Assembly: GCA_008973525.1 (NCBI GenBank)
Contig: WACJ01000519.1
Coordinates: forward strand, 2,170,001-2,234,000
DNA: 64,000 bases
From: Stenopsyche tienmushanensis
Lineage: Eukaryota; Arthropoda; Insecta; Trichoptera; Stenopsychidae
Direction of reading: 5' to 3'
A model generated the notes under the pieces. It was not told the origin of the DNA. It did not search any database and was given only the letters and a program-made list of their open reading frames with translations. This document shows, in pieces, positions 13,701-25,132 of the stretch. The stretch's first letter is position 1; each line of letters starts with the position of its first letter. The translations under genes were made by a program, and so were the position numbers.

Positions 13701-15390
13701 ATAGGTTCGGATTATATCAACGCTACTTGGTTACAAGGCCATCGTGCCCTCAGGGAATATGTTGTTACGCAGCATCCGTTAAATAACACAATTGCTGACT
13801 TTTATCGATTACTTTGGGATCATTCATGTCAAATTCTTGTCATTCTTACCAACCATGGAGAAGATCCTGTTAGTTTACGTCTTAAATTGTTTTTTTCTTT
13901 AATACTTTATCATTTGTCGGATCATCTAATCTTTATCATTATTTTAGGAATGTAAACCCTTCTGGCCTACAGAAAAAAATCCTGAACTCACTACCCTAAG
14001 CTACAAAGTAAATTACATATCTGAAGAAAAATATGTAGCTAAGAGAATTACTTCCTGTGATCCTCAAACCAGAAAAGCTATTCACAGACTCTTAGATGAT
14101 GATAGTAGTCAAGATTCATCCCCACAGAGTCCATCCTCTATTAGTTCTAATAAAGCGTTCTCACCTAAGCAATCAAAAGAAGCGCAAAGAACTAGTCCTA
14201 TATCTCTTTATGAACGGGATAAATCTATATCAAACACAAAAGAATTTTTAGATAATGATGGAATTGGAAACATTGGTGAAAAATCAGAGACTGGCTTTTA
14301 TAGAAGACAATCTTCGACTGATAATCAAGATGAAGAAAGACTGATTCCTAAATCAGAAGACGCTCCAAGTTTCGAGTGTCCTGATGTTATAGATGAACTT
14401 AAAAAACTACATAATGAAACAAAATCCGAAGGGTATAATTTTGATAAAGCAGAACTTCGTAGTGAAACAATGTCGAACGGTGAAAACAAAGATTCCAAAT
14501 CGAGCAAACTGAGTCCCAAGAAATGCATATCCAACGGGGAGCCGTTCAGTTCGAACGACGACTCGTCGAAAAAATCACAAAAGAGTCCCTCAAAGCTATC
14601 TTTGAAAAGCCTCAAGATAAGCAGTCCGGTTCTTAAATCACCCACCAAATTCAAATTTGAGGGATTCGGACTAAAAAACACCATGAACAACACCAAAGGG
14701 GAAGAAAGCCAATGCAGAAAATCGCCAGTCACCGTAACCGACACGGCGACCTTCGATCCCAAGTTCGCCATGATACCCCTCATACACATGTCACAATTGC
14801 GCGAGGGCTCCGAGGAGATCGGCATGGACTGCGTCATCAAAACTACAAACATAGTAATGAATTCCATAAACGACGACTACGAACTGAAGATCAAATTAAT
14901 AGAATGCCCCAAGTGGCTGGCCCATCTCGATTATGATGAAAATTCAGACACCGACGATGATTCGGACGACGACGAATACGAAATGGAAGTCAAAGACTTG
15001 GACTACGTCATCGACGAGAGATTGAAGGCCTTCAAAGGCGTATTCGGACTCACGGAGTACGTTACTAAATGCCAAGACGAACATAAAAACAGTCCGGTCG
15101 TCGTAGTCGATAAGTATGTGCCGTACGTACGTAAGATATAGTTATCGCGAATGTATTCTTATAAAATTGTACTTTTATATTTCAGGCTGGGAGGGGCTCG
15201 CGCTGTTGCGTTCTGCACGTTGGGTAGTTCTTTAAGAAAAAAATCTCGCGATTTATATACCTTGGCTAAATTACATCATGGTCGGCGCGCTGGGGCTTGG
15301 CGACGCCCAGCGGACATACGTGCTCTATACGAAGCATTGGCAGCATATGAACATCCACCACCGTCTGCGTCTACTCCGACAAAGCTTTAA
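3702..15390 (+). CDS. Ptp99A: Receptor-type tyrosine phosphatase, Ptp99A-like (5' partial)
   Basis: Seventeen exons join in phase: 3702-4154, 4241-4551, 4624-4731, 4937-5106, 7569-7705, 8356-8521, 8763-8872, 8953-9837, 9922-10085, 10169-10294, 10416-10564, 11666-12802, 13256-13418, 13495-13633, 13705-13868, 13948-15113, 15186-15390 (TAA). They encode about 1916 residues; the N-terminus is outside the window. Visible in order are FN3-like ectodomain (1-290), a membrane helix (about 319-342), a juxtamembrane segment, D1 and D2. D1 has [16 protein letters not shown] (526-535), TQGP, WPD (Asp893) and [10 protein letters not shown] (Cys925, Arg931), so it should be active. D2 has Asp1848 where the catalytic Cys would be, as in R5-type receptors. 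Family knowledge: Ptp99A acts on neuronal surfaces in axon guidance. Odd: D1 and D2 carry large low-complexity insertions and the D1-D2 linker is long. Assignment to Ptp99A rather than another R5 receptor is by recognition, not by search. Confidence 0.9.
5107..7568 (+). other. Intron between membrane exon and juxtamembrane exon of the phosphatase
   Basis: The 2.46 kb intron is bounded by gtaagt at 5107 and ag at 7568. It holds a GC-richer block at about 5640-6380 that looks inserted, a possible LINE scrap near 6680-6880, and two copies of the family B repeat (6540-6690 and 7300-7440). Confidence 0.7.
5640..6380. repeat. GC-rich inserted block, possible LTR or other element remnant
   Basis: This stretch is clearly less AT-rich than the surrounding intron. 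It begins near TGTAACGTAGGGGGCCG and has no sustained coding frame of known type. A solo LTR is one explanation, but I found no clear paired ends or primer site. Confidence 0.35.
9106..9960 (+). other. Ptp99A: Insertion of about 258 residues within phosphatase D1
   Basis: After [10 protein letters not shown] (residues 526-535) the usual D1 sequence should pass within about ten residues to the TQGP motif. Here it is interrupted until [10 protein letters not shown] (794-803). The insert is open for its whole length, is rich in Lys, Asp, Glu, Ser and Asn, and ends in a Leu/Glu-rich helix-like segment (around 735-775). It is split by the intron 9838-9921, which keeps phase. This is coding sequence, not a missed intron with stops. 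Confidence 0.8.
10317..10367. repeat. Fold-back pogo/Tigger-like TIR pair in a short intron
   Basis: The left arm ACAGTCAATCCTTCTATAGC and the right arm GCTATAGAAGGGTTGACTG face each other over a short spacer, within the 121 bp intron 10295-10415. The same arm sequence recurs near 11440, 36083, 45600-45780, 57590-57650 and 59325-59370, so it is the end of an interspersed DNA element. Confidence 0.7.
10565..11665 (+). other. Intron within the D1 signature codon, holding family A repeat
   Basis: This 1.1 kb intron splits the Ser codon of [10 protein letters not shown] (AG|T). It holds a family A interspersed repeat (about 10760-11370) and, at 11385-11450, a pogo-like end. Confidence 0.75.
10760..11370 (-). 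repeat. Interspersed repeat family A copy
   Basis: It shares GGACCGGTTGGACACACAAA, CTTGTGGC, an upstream-lying block encoding FGIMPAR-like text on the - strand and other stretches with copies near 18600-19400, 34545-34985, 40240-40680, 51215-51425 (reverse) and 63800-64000. The class is uncertain; a decayed non-LTR retroelement is plausible. Confidence 0.55.
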
Positions 15391-16262
15391 AATGGTATTT
15401 TTTATTTTTATTATCATCGTAATTCAATTTATTAATCGCAGTTTTTATTCTACACTAACAAATGCCCGGCATGTGTTGCAATGCCACATAAAATATCATT
15501 TCACCAACCAACGATGATTGTACTAATTCTATAGTCTTTACATATGTGCACACAACTCACCAAAGTTTCGTCACGATCGGATGAATGATATAGGAACGAA
15601 TACGAGACAAACAAACAAACATTTTTATATATTCCTTATTTTATATATATATTCCACAATTTATGTATGTTAAACGTATGTTTTCTTCTCTTTGCAGACA
15701 CACATAGCCGTTTGGTCGAAACATAGCGCACATTACGCCGCTCAAAGTGCTGCAGTGGCTGTAAACCGTTCTGTGTAATCCTTACATTATAGCGTAAATT
15801 GTAAATTTATCATCTGTGAATTAAATCTTCCAATGTCCCTAAAATTAAGATGTATATCATATAGATTTTATTTGAGAACAAATTGCACCCGAATGAGAGT
15901 AGTGGGCATTTTTGTATATGGGTATGTTGAAACTTTTTGTGCGTAATGTGAATAATTTGTGTTTATAAATTGATGTAACCGCGGCATCGCGCGGGATTTG
16001 TTTTCTCCTAATAGCATTTTTTTTTAAATACATCTGCAATTGAACTATCGAAACCGGTCGAAAATTTTATAACATTAGACCACTGTGCAATAACATGCTT
16101 ATTTTTTTTAATTATTAGACTGTTTTAATATGAATTTGTAATATGTGTATTAGTATAAAATGTGAGAAAATACGATTGTGTCGGGGGAATTAATTTTTAT
16201 ATGTCTTTTTCGTTTGTGTATGCAAAAATTCAATGCTCAGTGATAGAAAAGTCGGTAATAAA
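15391..16262 (+). other. Ptp99A: 3' UTR of the phosphatase gene
   Basis: After the TAA at 15388-15390 the sequence is AT-rich without a further conserved exon in frame. A family B repeat lies at 15510-15650. The first strong poly(A) signal, AATAAA, is at 16257-16262. A short open stretch after an acceptor at 15697 could be an alternative last exon. Confidence 0.55.
16257..16262 (+). terminator. Candidate poly(A) signal for the phosphatase gene
   Basis: AATAAA about 870 bases after the stop codon, in AT-rich sequence. Other signals further on cannot be excluded. Confidence 0.45.
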
Positions 16263-16610
16263 ACCTGAAAACAATTTAAGTTAGCCATAATAGTATTATT
16301 CTATAGATTTTATATATGAACAGAGTGACTGATATCGAACACGTTATACGTCGTGTGAGAGTTATTTTTTGATTACTAACCGTTGTCATTTTATGATTTC
16401 TTCCGCGTTGAAATAAAATATTTTTGTAAACATCACATTTTGTATCGAAGATTTATTCGATGGTTGTGTTTGTGCGTATTGTGTGTACACAGATGAGTGC
16501 TTGCGGGAGCGTGGACGCGTAAATGTCTCTATATATGTTTTCTTTTTGTAAAAAGAATATAGATAAATAATTTTTAGATTATGTTTTATTATAATTGTTG
16601 AATCAATATG

Positions 16611-16770
16611 CACTCAGCGCCACGGAAAGTCCCAGTGGTGGAATTGGGCGTTATCTTGCATTAGTTAAAAAATATCCAAGGTGATGAAACGATCATTTGG
16701 AGCCTGGTTTTCTTGTGTGGAAGCCAAACAAAGTTGTTTATGTTTGGGTCACACTCCGTGCCGTTGAGTG
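16611..16770. mobile_element. 160 bp MITE derived from the Tc1-like family
   Basis: Its ends CACTCAGCGCCACGGAA and TTCCGTG-type TTGAGTG (16751-16770) match the terminal repeats of the element at 2692-3652. The interior keeps short subterminal pieces of that element, including a 'TTATCTTGCATTAGTTAAAAA'-like stretch, and lacks the transposase. It is flanked by TA-rich sequence. Confidence 0.8.
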
Positions 16771-18599
16771 TATTATTTCAAGTTGTCGTCAGAAATGCTT
16801 TGTTTTTAAAATCAGTATTAGATTTGTACAGCCCGTCTATTTAGTCACGATAAAAATGAGATTTTTTTTTTATTAAACTGCAAATATTTAGGATGCATAG
16901 TTTCATATAAATATTATTGTAGGGAATTGTTTGCAAATGAACATTTTTGTAAGATATTGTACTTTAATTATATGGAAATAGTTGTTTTTTTCGATTGTAT
17001 ATTGAAAGTTATATATAGCTTTATTGGCAATGTGTTGTAATGTGAATATTTTATTACAATTTTGTTTACATTAATGATATTTAGCTATTGTATATTTTTA
17101 AGGTGTAATTATAATTTGCTACCACGATATAAAAATCAGACGAACATATGCCGATTTGTTGTAAATGTGTCTGTAAACATTTTTATGTCGAGTTTTTATG
17201 ATAACGGATTGTGAATATCGTCGACGTAATGAAGATTGACTTTTGATCGAAGCTACGTTTAAAAAATGATTGTCTCTAGACGTAAACAATGAATTTTTAT
17301 GAATCGCATCATGATATAAGATAGGCCGTTGTATGTACATCGTCATGCTCTTTTTATAAAATAGCGATTTTTATAGTTAGAAATTTTAAATTGGCTAAAT
17401 CGTTTGTATTCGTTTTTATCCATATTTTTATGGTAGACTTTAATACAAACGTTTCTAATGTACGATATCAAATTTATAGGGAGTCTCGGACGCATCTCAA
17501 AGAGTTTGATACGCGTAACACTGCCATAAGCATTAAACGTAATGTTAAAATTAGTAAATACAGACGTATAAAATATTCATCATAAATCATTTTAATTAGT
17601 ATTTGAAACTTATAACGTTAATGGTTCCTAAACGATGTAGCCGTCTCGTAAACATGTTTGAGTGTTTGGAATACTCGCCTGTTAGTACCTGAGCCTCAAA
17701 ATTTATAGACTCCCTATAATTTTTCATCTTTATATTTACACGACGTTGCATTTAATAAATATTATTGACTCGATGAGGTCCCGTTTCTCATCTCCAGTAC
17801 TGACCTACTTGTTAATGCTTTACAAATTTTCTTTGTCTAAAATCTATAAATATCCTAAATTAGCCTGTCTCTGGCATAATTCGATTTATATCGGTAGCAA
17901 GATATTTTGATACTAATATTACGAAATAATTAGAAATTATTTAGTTCAAATATTTATTATTAAAATATTGTGATTAGACAACCAAATTTATTTGATAATG
18001 AAGAAACGTAGCGTATGTTAATTTTCTATGTAAGTGACTGTGGAACAATTTGTTTAAAAAGTTATTTTTGCATAAATTTTGTACAAAAGTATTCCGCGAG
18101 ATTGTATATGATGATGCTGTAAAGATACATGAATATTTATAAACAAGAAAACGAACAGTATGAATACGAACGCTGTGATTTTTGATGACTTCATACGTGT
18201 GCCATTCGAAAGAAGAGCATTTTTAGGCATTCGTCCCATCCCGTTCAATAAACGCACGTTTGAAATCCGTAATATTGCACGTGTTTAACTCTTAAATGGA
18301 CCGTTTTAAGCCCCGATCACTAATCATTAGTCTCGCAGACTACAGACTCGGAACGCATTCAATGTCGTTTATTTTTAATAGATTCAAAATGAAAAAGCTT
18401 TAAATTCTAAATGCATTTAAGGGTTAAATTTGCCGTATTATATATTAGATTGTCTGGTTGAAATGTCGTTTTTTTTTCACCTCGTCTATATTTTTAAACC
18501 GTTTCTCTATCTGATCCTTTGAAAGACATTGTCTTCCCGTGTCAATTTTGCAAGATGAGGTTGCGCGTTATCGTCCTGGATGGTAATGCGCATTCAATC

Positions 18600-19400
18600 T
18601 ATCCAACTGTTGACAGTACTCCTCTACCGATACTTTGTCACCTTAAGCCAATAACCAACATTACCCATCACCAAATCACGAGGAAATGGACTGAATAATT
18701 ATTTTTCTTCCAATAATCTGCTGATTTTGAGCTGTTGGGTCATGTTGCGTGTGTATCAATGCGTCTGGGACGCAAATGCCTTAACTTTCCCTCGGTTAGA
18801 CCACTGCTGGATTGTCCCGTGTCACTGGACGTCGCAGTTCCTCACAGGACACGGACGGTCTGGGCTTTAACCGACTTTGGAGTGTCCAATGACCATGTTC
18901 CGTGGACATGGTATCCGATCGCGAGGCGCTCATTCGATGTGTCAGTGGTTCGAAATTCGGACCGGTTGGACACGCAAACTTTGTTTCAAATTTAAAGGCT
19001 CACCGTAAAAATTTTGGGGAAATATTCAACCCCGGGGGCTTTCTAGAACCTCCGCCTCTGCGCTTAGAGCACAAGTGGCTGCAAAAAGTGGAGAAATAAC
19101 GTGTCCTCACGGACGTGGAATTTTAAATTTACAGTTTTACTGTTTGTGCACTTTGCGAGCGGATCGGAATGATCCCAAATAGCGATTTTAAATATACGGA
19201 TCCGCATGTAGCTTGTTTTTTGATCTTGTCCAACTTCTTTAAGATGCTCCGAGTGTTGGTCCTGGATGTGCCGATCATTTCTGATGATTTTTCGATAGTC
19301 GGCATTGGTCGGCATATCCTCGATAGAGGAATTAAGGGTTGCTTGATTTCCCTGCGCATGTTGTCCACTTTGAGGCTCATCTTCCGTGTTTAAATCATCG
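18600..19400 (-). repeat. Interspersed repeat family A copy with a - strand frame
   Basis: The block shares GACCGGTTGGACACGCAAAC with the other family A copies. On the - strand 19405-19064 is open for 113 residues and includes FKIAIWDHSDP; a second frame reads LKSLFGIIPIRSQSA, similar to [11 protein letters not shown] in the copy at 10760-11370. The frames are interrupted, so it is a decayed retroelement-like coding region of unknown class. Confidence 0.5.
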
Positions 19401-20121
19401 TACATTCTTTCCCAAACATGCCTTTTTTTGCCCTACGTACCCTATATGTATATACTCTGCTTTTAAATTGTTTAAACCATCTTTCGGTATTGGCGATATG
19501 ATAAACGACATTTTCGACCGGATGATCTATTATTATAAATGGAGTAGCTTCTCATTTATTAAAACCGGATGAAATGCTATCTCGTTAATATCTTATGATG
19601 CCGAAATCAAAGTGATACAATTATGTTAATAGCGATCCATATGTATATATATATATATATATTAAAAATACTATTATTCAATTTATCGATTTACATCGTA
19701 TATGATTTTAAATTAAAAATGCTTTTATTTCATACGTATCGTTCGTTTGCATGTATCGGACTATAGCCGCGATAACGCAACTTGCGATCATAATCACAGT
19801 CCGACGCCAATATAGGAATGAATTATTTTGTATATGACGCGACGACGATGACGAGGACGACGGAGGGAGGCGAAATTAATTAACGCATCATGCAACAACG
19901 AATTATTTATTATAAATTGAAATCAAATTTCGGTCACACGTTTTAATTATTATTTTATATGGAAATTCTAAAGATCTTATTTATAATGTACGCGCGCAGT
20001 CCATGAAGAGTCTTAGATTAAATTTTTTTATATGTATACATGATAGAATATTTTTATAGTGTTTGCTCAATTGTATTTTTCAACGTGTGTACATAGTCGA
20101 ATCATGAAATGATGCATATTG

Positions 20122-20272
20122 TTTATACATATATATATATACTGAGCCATCAGTCGGTGCGTGTTTCGAACGCTCCGAGCCGAGATTAAAAGCGTCGCGT
20201 GATTGCGCCGGTTCTTTATACAAAACGACGGTCATTATTCAATAGCATTTAGTAAATTAACCGATCTATAGC
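20122..20272 (+). promoter_or_regulatory. Candidate TATA/initiator promoter and noncoding first exon
   Basis: A TATATATATA run (about 20126-20141) is followed about 10-25 bases later by ATCAGTC, a match to the arthropod initiator TCAGT at 20150-20154. The following 120 bases are less AT-rich and end at a strong donor gtaagt (20273). No coding exon is identified for it in the window. Confidence 0.35.
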
Positions 20273-22109
20273 GTAAGTATTTGTTTGTTATCATTAAACA
20301 ATTGTTAGTAATTAAATTTTTCTATTCTAATTCGTCGTCTTTATTCGATTTCTACGTTTTTTTTAAAAACTAAAAATGCTCATGTGTGTGGTTTAGATCA
20401 TAAGGTTGGATATATACAGAATTTTCTAGATACGATCATTACAATAATATTTACAGTATTTTTATGTCAATTATCATGTAGAACATTTGTGAATAATTCA
20501 GTGTTTTTTGTAAACCAATTTAATAAACGTACATCGCTTTTATAGGAAGAAGCTTCTTTTGAAATCGATAAATCCAATCAAATTGTGTCAAAATTATATT
20601 AATTTTGACGTTTAATCAAAGTTGTTGACTATTTTTTCATATTTTCTATATAGAAAGGAAATCTCCAAGCGGATTATACGCGCAAATACATTGTCGACGT
20701 CTTTAAAATTGTCAGTTCAATGCAGGTCTTAATTTTAATTTCATATTCATATTTCACTTTTGGATTATGGATATCCACGATTGAGTGCCAAGTAGATATT
20801 TTTTCATTAAGATTTTGCTCAATACGTGTTTTTGAAATGTCTTCAAACTAGATACTTTCTACCGTAGCAATTTTTTTAAACAACAACTGCCATCCATACG
20901 TTGTTCGGATACTTCTAAGACTATCCCCGTACGTCAATGAACATTTTTATATCAAAGCATCGAGATTGGTTCTCAAAAAGTGTTCCGCAATATAAATCTG
21001 AATATAAAGTTCGTATCATTTGCTTCGGTTTCATCTTGTATACAAAGCTAGTCCTTTGAATTTTATACAATTAATTAATTTGAATCAATCGTAAAATTTC
21101 CTATGAGAAAAACCAATAAATATGGTTTATTAAAGCGGAAATAATTTAATAGAGTATTGGGCTTGATCGTCGATCACGTTTTTATTCAACCCCTTGATCA
21201 GCGAGTATTAGAAATACGCCGTTGTAATTAAAGCAAATGGTTCATATCAATATAAATAACCGAGCGACGGCGCAAATTTATAGCAATAATTTTAACGCAT
21301 TAAAACGTTTATGTGTGCATGATAAAGACTAAAATGTAAAGTTTTACGATCAACATCTACCAATTAATTTGTAGTTTATTTCGATTTAATTATTTTATGT
21401 ATGCTTACCGCGCGCGATAAAATTGCACAAATGCGCACATCTGGAGGGCTCAAATTTTTTTATTAGAGCGATTGAATCGGTCGACCGTCTCGTTTGATGG
21501 ATTTTCTACGCTTATTGTTTGCACCTTGGATTTGTTGTTGTATTCGGACGCACGCGTGTTTGAAATTTATTTTTGTAGCGACGCTTTTATAACCTGATAG
21601 CAAATTATTTCACCGCTTTTTGCTGAATATATATATATATAAAAAATAGACTTTGTACGTTTGTATATTTTATGATGATAATTTTGTATCTTGTAATTAT
21701 TATTAAATATGTATCTGTTCATATGAGTATTTATGGTAATCGTAACGCGTAACTAACACTTTTAAAAATGTCTAAATGCCATCGAATTGTATTTGTCTGT
21801 CATCTCTCGACTGATTTCCTTCGTATAGGATCGTTGATACTCGCGATCATCCATCGATTTATTGTTTTGATAAATTGCATCTTTCATTTACTTGAACTGA
21901 TGGATTTGATTATTTTCAATCAATGTTCAATGTGTATGTATATTTCTACTAACTATTAAAATTTATATGTATTTTAATGTGAAATAAATGTATGAGGCAT
22001 ATTTGCATGTATTCATCATCAAAGAATAAATTGATTAATGTAATTTCAAGAACTACATTATTTTCCTGAAGATTTTATTCGTGTGAGTGATCATAAGTGT
22101 TTGTGTTTT

Positions 22110-23960
22110 AATTATGCTTTATCTTCGCCGTCCTCTACCCTTCCGGGTGCTCCTGACGCTACTGCAAAGGTGCGGTGGTAGGGAGGGGGGATGACACCTC
22201 ACCTTCCAGTGCCTTCTGCCCTGGGAATAGCTGCTGCAACTGTTCCTGCAGCTGTTGGATCTGGGACTTTTGTTTTACAAACAAACATTCCCACTCTTCT
22301 TGTAATGCACCTTGGTTCGCAGATTGACATCGACTTGTGCTACATCTACCAAGAATGTTGGAAAATAGGGCTAGCAGTGGTAATGCCTAAGGCAAATTGT
22401 AATGGAACAGCAAATGGCCCAAAATCTTACAGGATCATTGTTTTCCTGCCATTGTTGGGGTTTTCCTCCCAAGGTTCTAGAAAGAACTATAGCCAGTAGG
22501 CTGAACCTGGTATTCGAAGACATAAAACCGCTAGCAGATTGGCTCAATTTGGCAGCCGAAAAAAATCTACAGTGGACGCCACAGAAAAAGTTTTGTGCAA
22601 TCTAGAGATAGCTCAAGTAGCAAATACGTCGCCGCGATATTCCTGGACTTTCTGGGAGCGTCGAAAATGCCTGGTGGGAAATGATCACAGTAAAGCTAAA
22701 AAAAAGTGAAGTTCCCGCAAATTTGATCAACCTCACCAGGAGCTGCTTGTCGAACAGGCTATTCATCGCCCAGGCAGGAGGGAAACTAGTGAAGCGAAAC
22801 ATTTCAAAGGGCTGCCCACAAAGTTCAGTTCTGGGCCCACTGCTTTGGAACGTGCTGCTGATAGCTGCGAACTGATCGCCTACACGGGTGGTCTGTGGAA
22901 ACATTAGAAGAGACATTGAAGAGCGGGCCAACGAAGCCACCCGCTACCTTTGACAATGAAGCTCTTGTAATAAACTCACCTTCGCGCCAGGGAAATCAAA
23001 CGGACTCATGATGAAAGGCAACCTCAGGAAGAGATATCCTTGCATCAAGCTAGGAGGAGCATCGATTCCCTTCCGTAGGGAAATTACGTACCTGGGAGTG
23101 ACGTTAGTGGATGGTTGCCACTTTGGACAGCGCGACAGGCCGACTGGGGATTGAGTGGACGCAGCCTGCGCATAGCCTATGAGGCTATTTATGAGAGCAT
23201 CACCACATACATGCCTGGGCGCACATATTAGGACATCGCAATAGGAACGCCACCATTAAGCACATGTCAAACGGCGCCCAAAGGCAACCACTTAGGCAAA
23301 TCACACAAGTTTACAGAACCTTGGCTACAGATAGCCTGCCTGTCTCAGCAGGTATCTATCCCTGAACGAACTTAAAAGATGGATCAGGGATGCGGCGATT
23401 TGCGAATGGCAGCGCAAATGGTCAGTTTCGGCCAAGGGATTTTCCGTTTCGATACTTCCTGTTGAACGCAGAAGGACTCTGTTGGGTGAGACCAACTCCC
23501 TAGGTTTCTCAGTTCTTAACAGGTCACGGTCATTTCAATGCCCACCCGATGGGACTGGGCCTTGTAGATAGGTCGGATTGCCCATGCGGGGACCTGTACA
23601 GATCTCTCCGTCTGTCCTGAGTCTCCTACCGATTGTCCAGGCCCAGACGTGCAACGTCTTAATGTACCCACGGATTTATTGCCATTCGATCCCAAATCTA
23701 AAATAGCTCGAGGGACTCCCATGATCTTTCGTGTAGACTTCGTGAATTCAGAACCTGACCTCTCGTTATATTATATTATTAACGAAGGTTTAACCTCCAG
23801 CGTTCGCCCTTGATACCACCAGCAGCAACTCCGTTGATAGGGATAAGTTCCACCAAAGCTTCCACACTACACTAACAGATCCATACACAACACATCCTCG
23901 GCAGCCTTAACAGCTTACCCGGGATTTCCATCTCTAATATATCCTCCTATAAATGTATAC
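22110..23960 (+). mobile_element. R1-clade non-LTR retrotransposon, degenerate
   Basis: Across three frames the + strand reads reverse transcriptase pieces: ADWLNLAAEKN, NLINLTRSCLSNRLF, GCPQSSVLGPLLWNVLL (22811-22860) and YPCIKLGGASIPFRREITYLG (about 23038-23097). These are typical of the R1 clade, in the correct order. Many frameshifts and stops make it dead. The 3' portion to about 23960 is GC-richer than the neighbourhood and carries no conserved frame I can name. Confidence 0.8.
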
Positions 23961-23999
23961 ACATTTTTTGTGAGGATAATCTTACTTAATTCATGTGGA

Positions 24000-24150
24000 T
24001 TATAACTTTGTGTCAAACAATGGTTGTTCTAATTTAATCATCTTTACAGGTGTGCATACCAATAACTCACCAAAGTTTCATCGTAATCAGATGAATAGTA
24101 TAGGAACGCATACGAGACAAACAAACACACATATATTTTTATATGATATA
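24000..24150. repeat. Interspersed repeat family B copy
   Basis: This carries the family B core: AAGTTTCATCGtAATCaGATG, GAATAGTATAGGAACGCATA and CGAGACAAACAAACA followed by an AT run. Other copies lie at about 6540-6690, 7300-7440, 8575-8705, 15510-15650 and 63600-63715, and in reverse at 45880-46070, 48080-48300, 56210-56400 and 60170-60340. It resembles the 3' tails of insect RTE-type LINEs/SINEs or Helitron ends. Confidence 0.65.
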
Positions 24151-24946
24151 GATTATGTGACAAAGAGGATAAAATAAAACGAGAATTCTTAAAAAAATAA
24201 TTTTCTTTTGGTAAATTTCTATAATATAAATACAATACTATAATATCATCACATTATTTATATAAAATTATAAAAAAACTTAGCTCTAATGTTTATCAGT
24301 CGTCGAAAGATACTTTTGACATCGGACCGAGTCCATCGTGAAAAGTAAAGGAAGTAATCAATATGAAAAATAATTAGAGTTTTGATTGAAAATTCATATA
24401 AATTTGGATACAATTCAAATTTATCTTTCAGGATTAAATCCGTCTCGTCAAATAATACGCTGATAAATCATTATCACAATTTTTGAGATCCCGATAGATC
24501 TCCGCAAACATTAAAATATGCCATCGCAATAGATGTTTTATGATTTTTGAAATAGTACAATATGCAATATAAAAAATCATGATAAATTAACATGCTGGAC
24601 TCGTTAAACTTTGATAAAAAGACTTATAAATAACCCGATAGAATCCTTAAAACTTCATAATTATTCTATATATGTATATCTAACGTAATAATTTAAAATG
24701 CATCAACTTAAAAATATGAATTATCCAAATAAATGAGGTCCCATATTTTCGCACGTATGAGACGGAAATATGATTGCATCGCACCGTCGTGAACACATTC
24801 CATTTGCAATTGAAAACGTATAATTTAAAAGCTTCAAATAAAATTAAGAATACTGCTTAAATAATACCACGAATTAATATAATTAACAAATTTACAATTT
24901 TTACAAATGGAATATGAAAATAATTTGTATTGGCAAATGCATTGTA

Positions 24947-25130
24947 CGCGGGTGAATCAAATATAAACGCGCTTCTAATATGCTTGCGTGGGACCATTAA
25001 TCCGTCCGTAGGACCGTCACGATTTGAAGACGACGAGGGAGTGAAGGAATTTTACGATGCTGCGATAAAAAAAACTTCCTAAAACTATGTGGAAATATAA
25101 ATTGTAAATGCCGTATTTGATTCACCCACG
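24947..25130. mobile_element. 184 bp MITE with mariner-like TIRs and TA duplication
   Basis: Ends CGCGGGTGAATCAAATA and TATTTGATTCACCCACG are inverted repeats with one or two mismatches, flanked by TA on both sides (24945-24946 and 25131-25132). There is no coding capacity. Confidence 0.75.
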
Positions 25131-25132
25131 TA

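Larger units (their letters stand above)
16771..22100. other. Mostly unique AT-rich intergenic stretch
   Basis: No conserved coding exon is visible. It holds a family A copy (18600-19400), dinucleotide AT runs near 19645, 20130 and 21630, and a possible promoter plus first exon near 20120-20272. Confidence 0.6.

Noticed and set aside
14325..14867. A 180-residue - strand open frame
   Set aside because: It is antisense to the well-supported D2 exon and reflects its Ser/Lys-rich codon bias.
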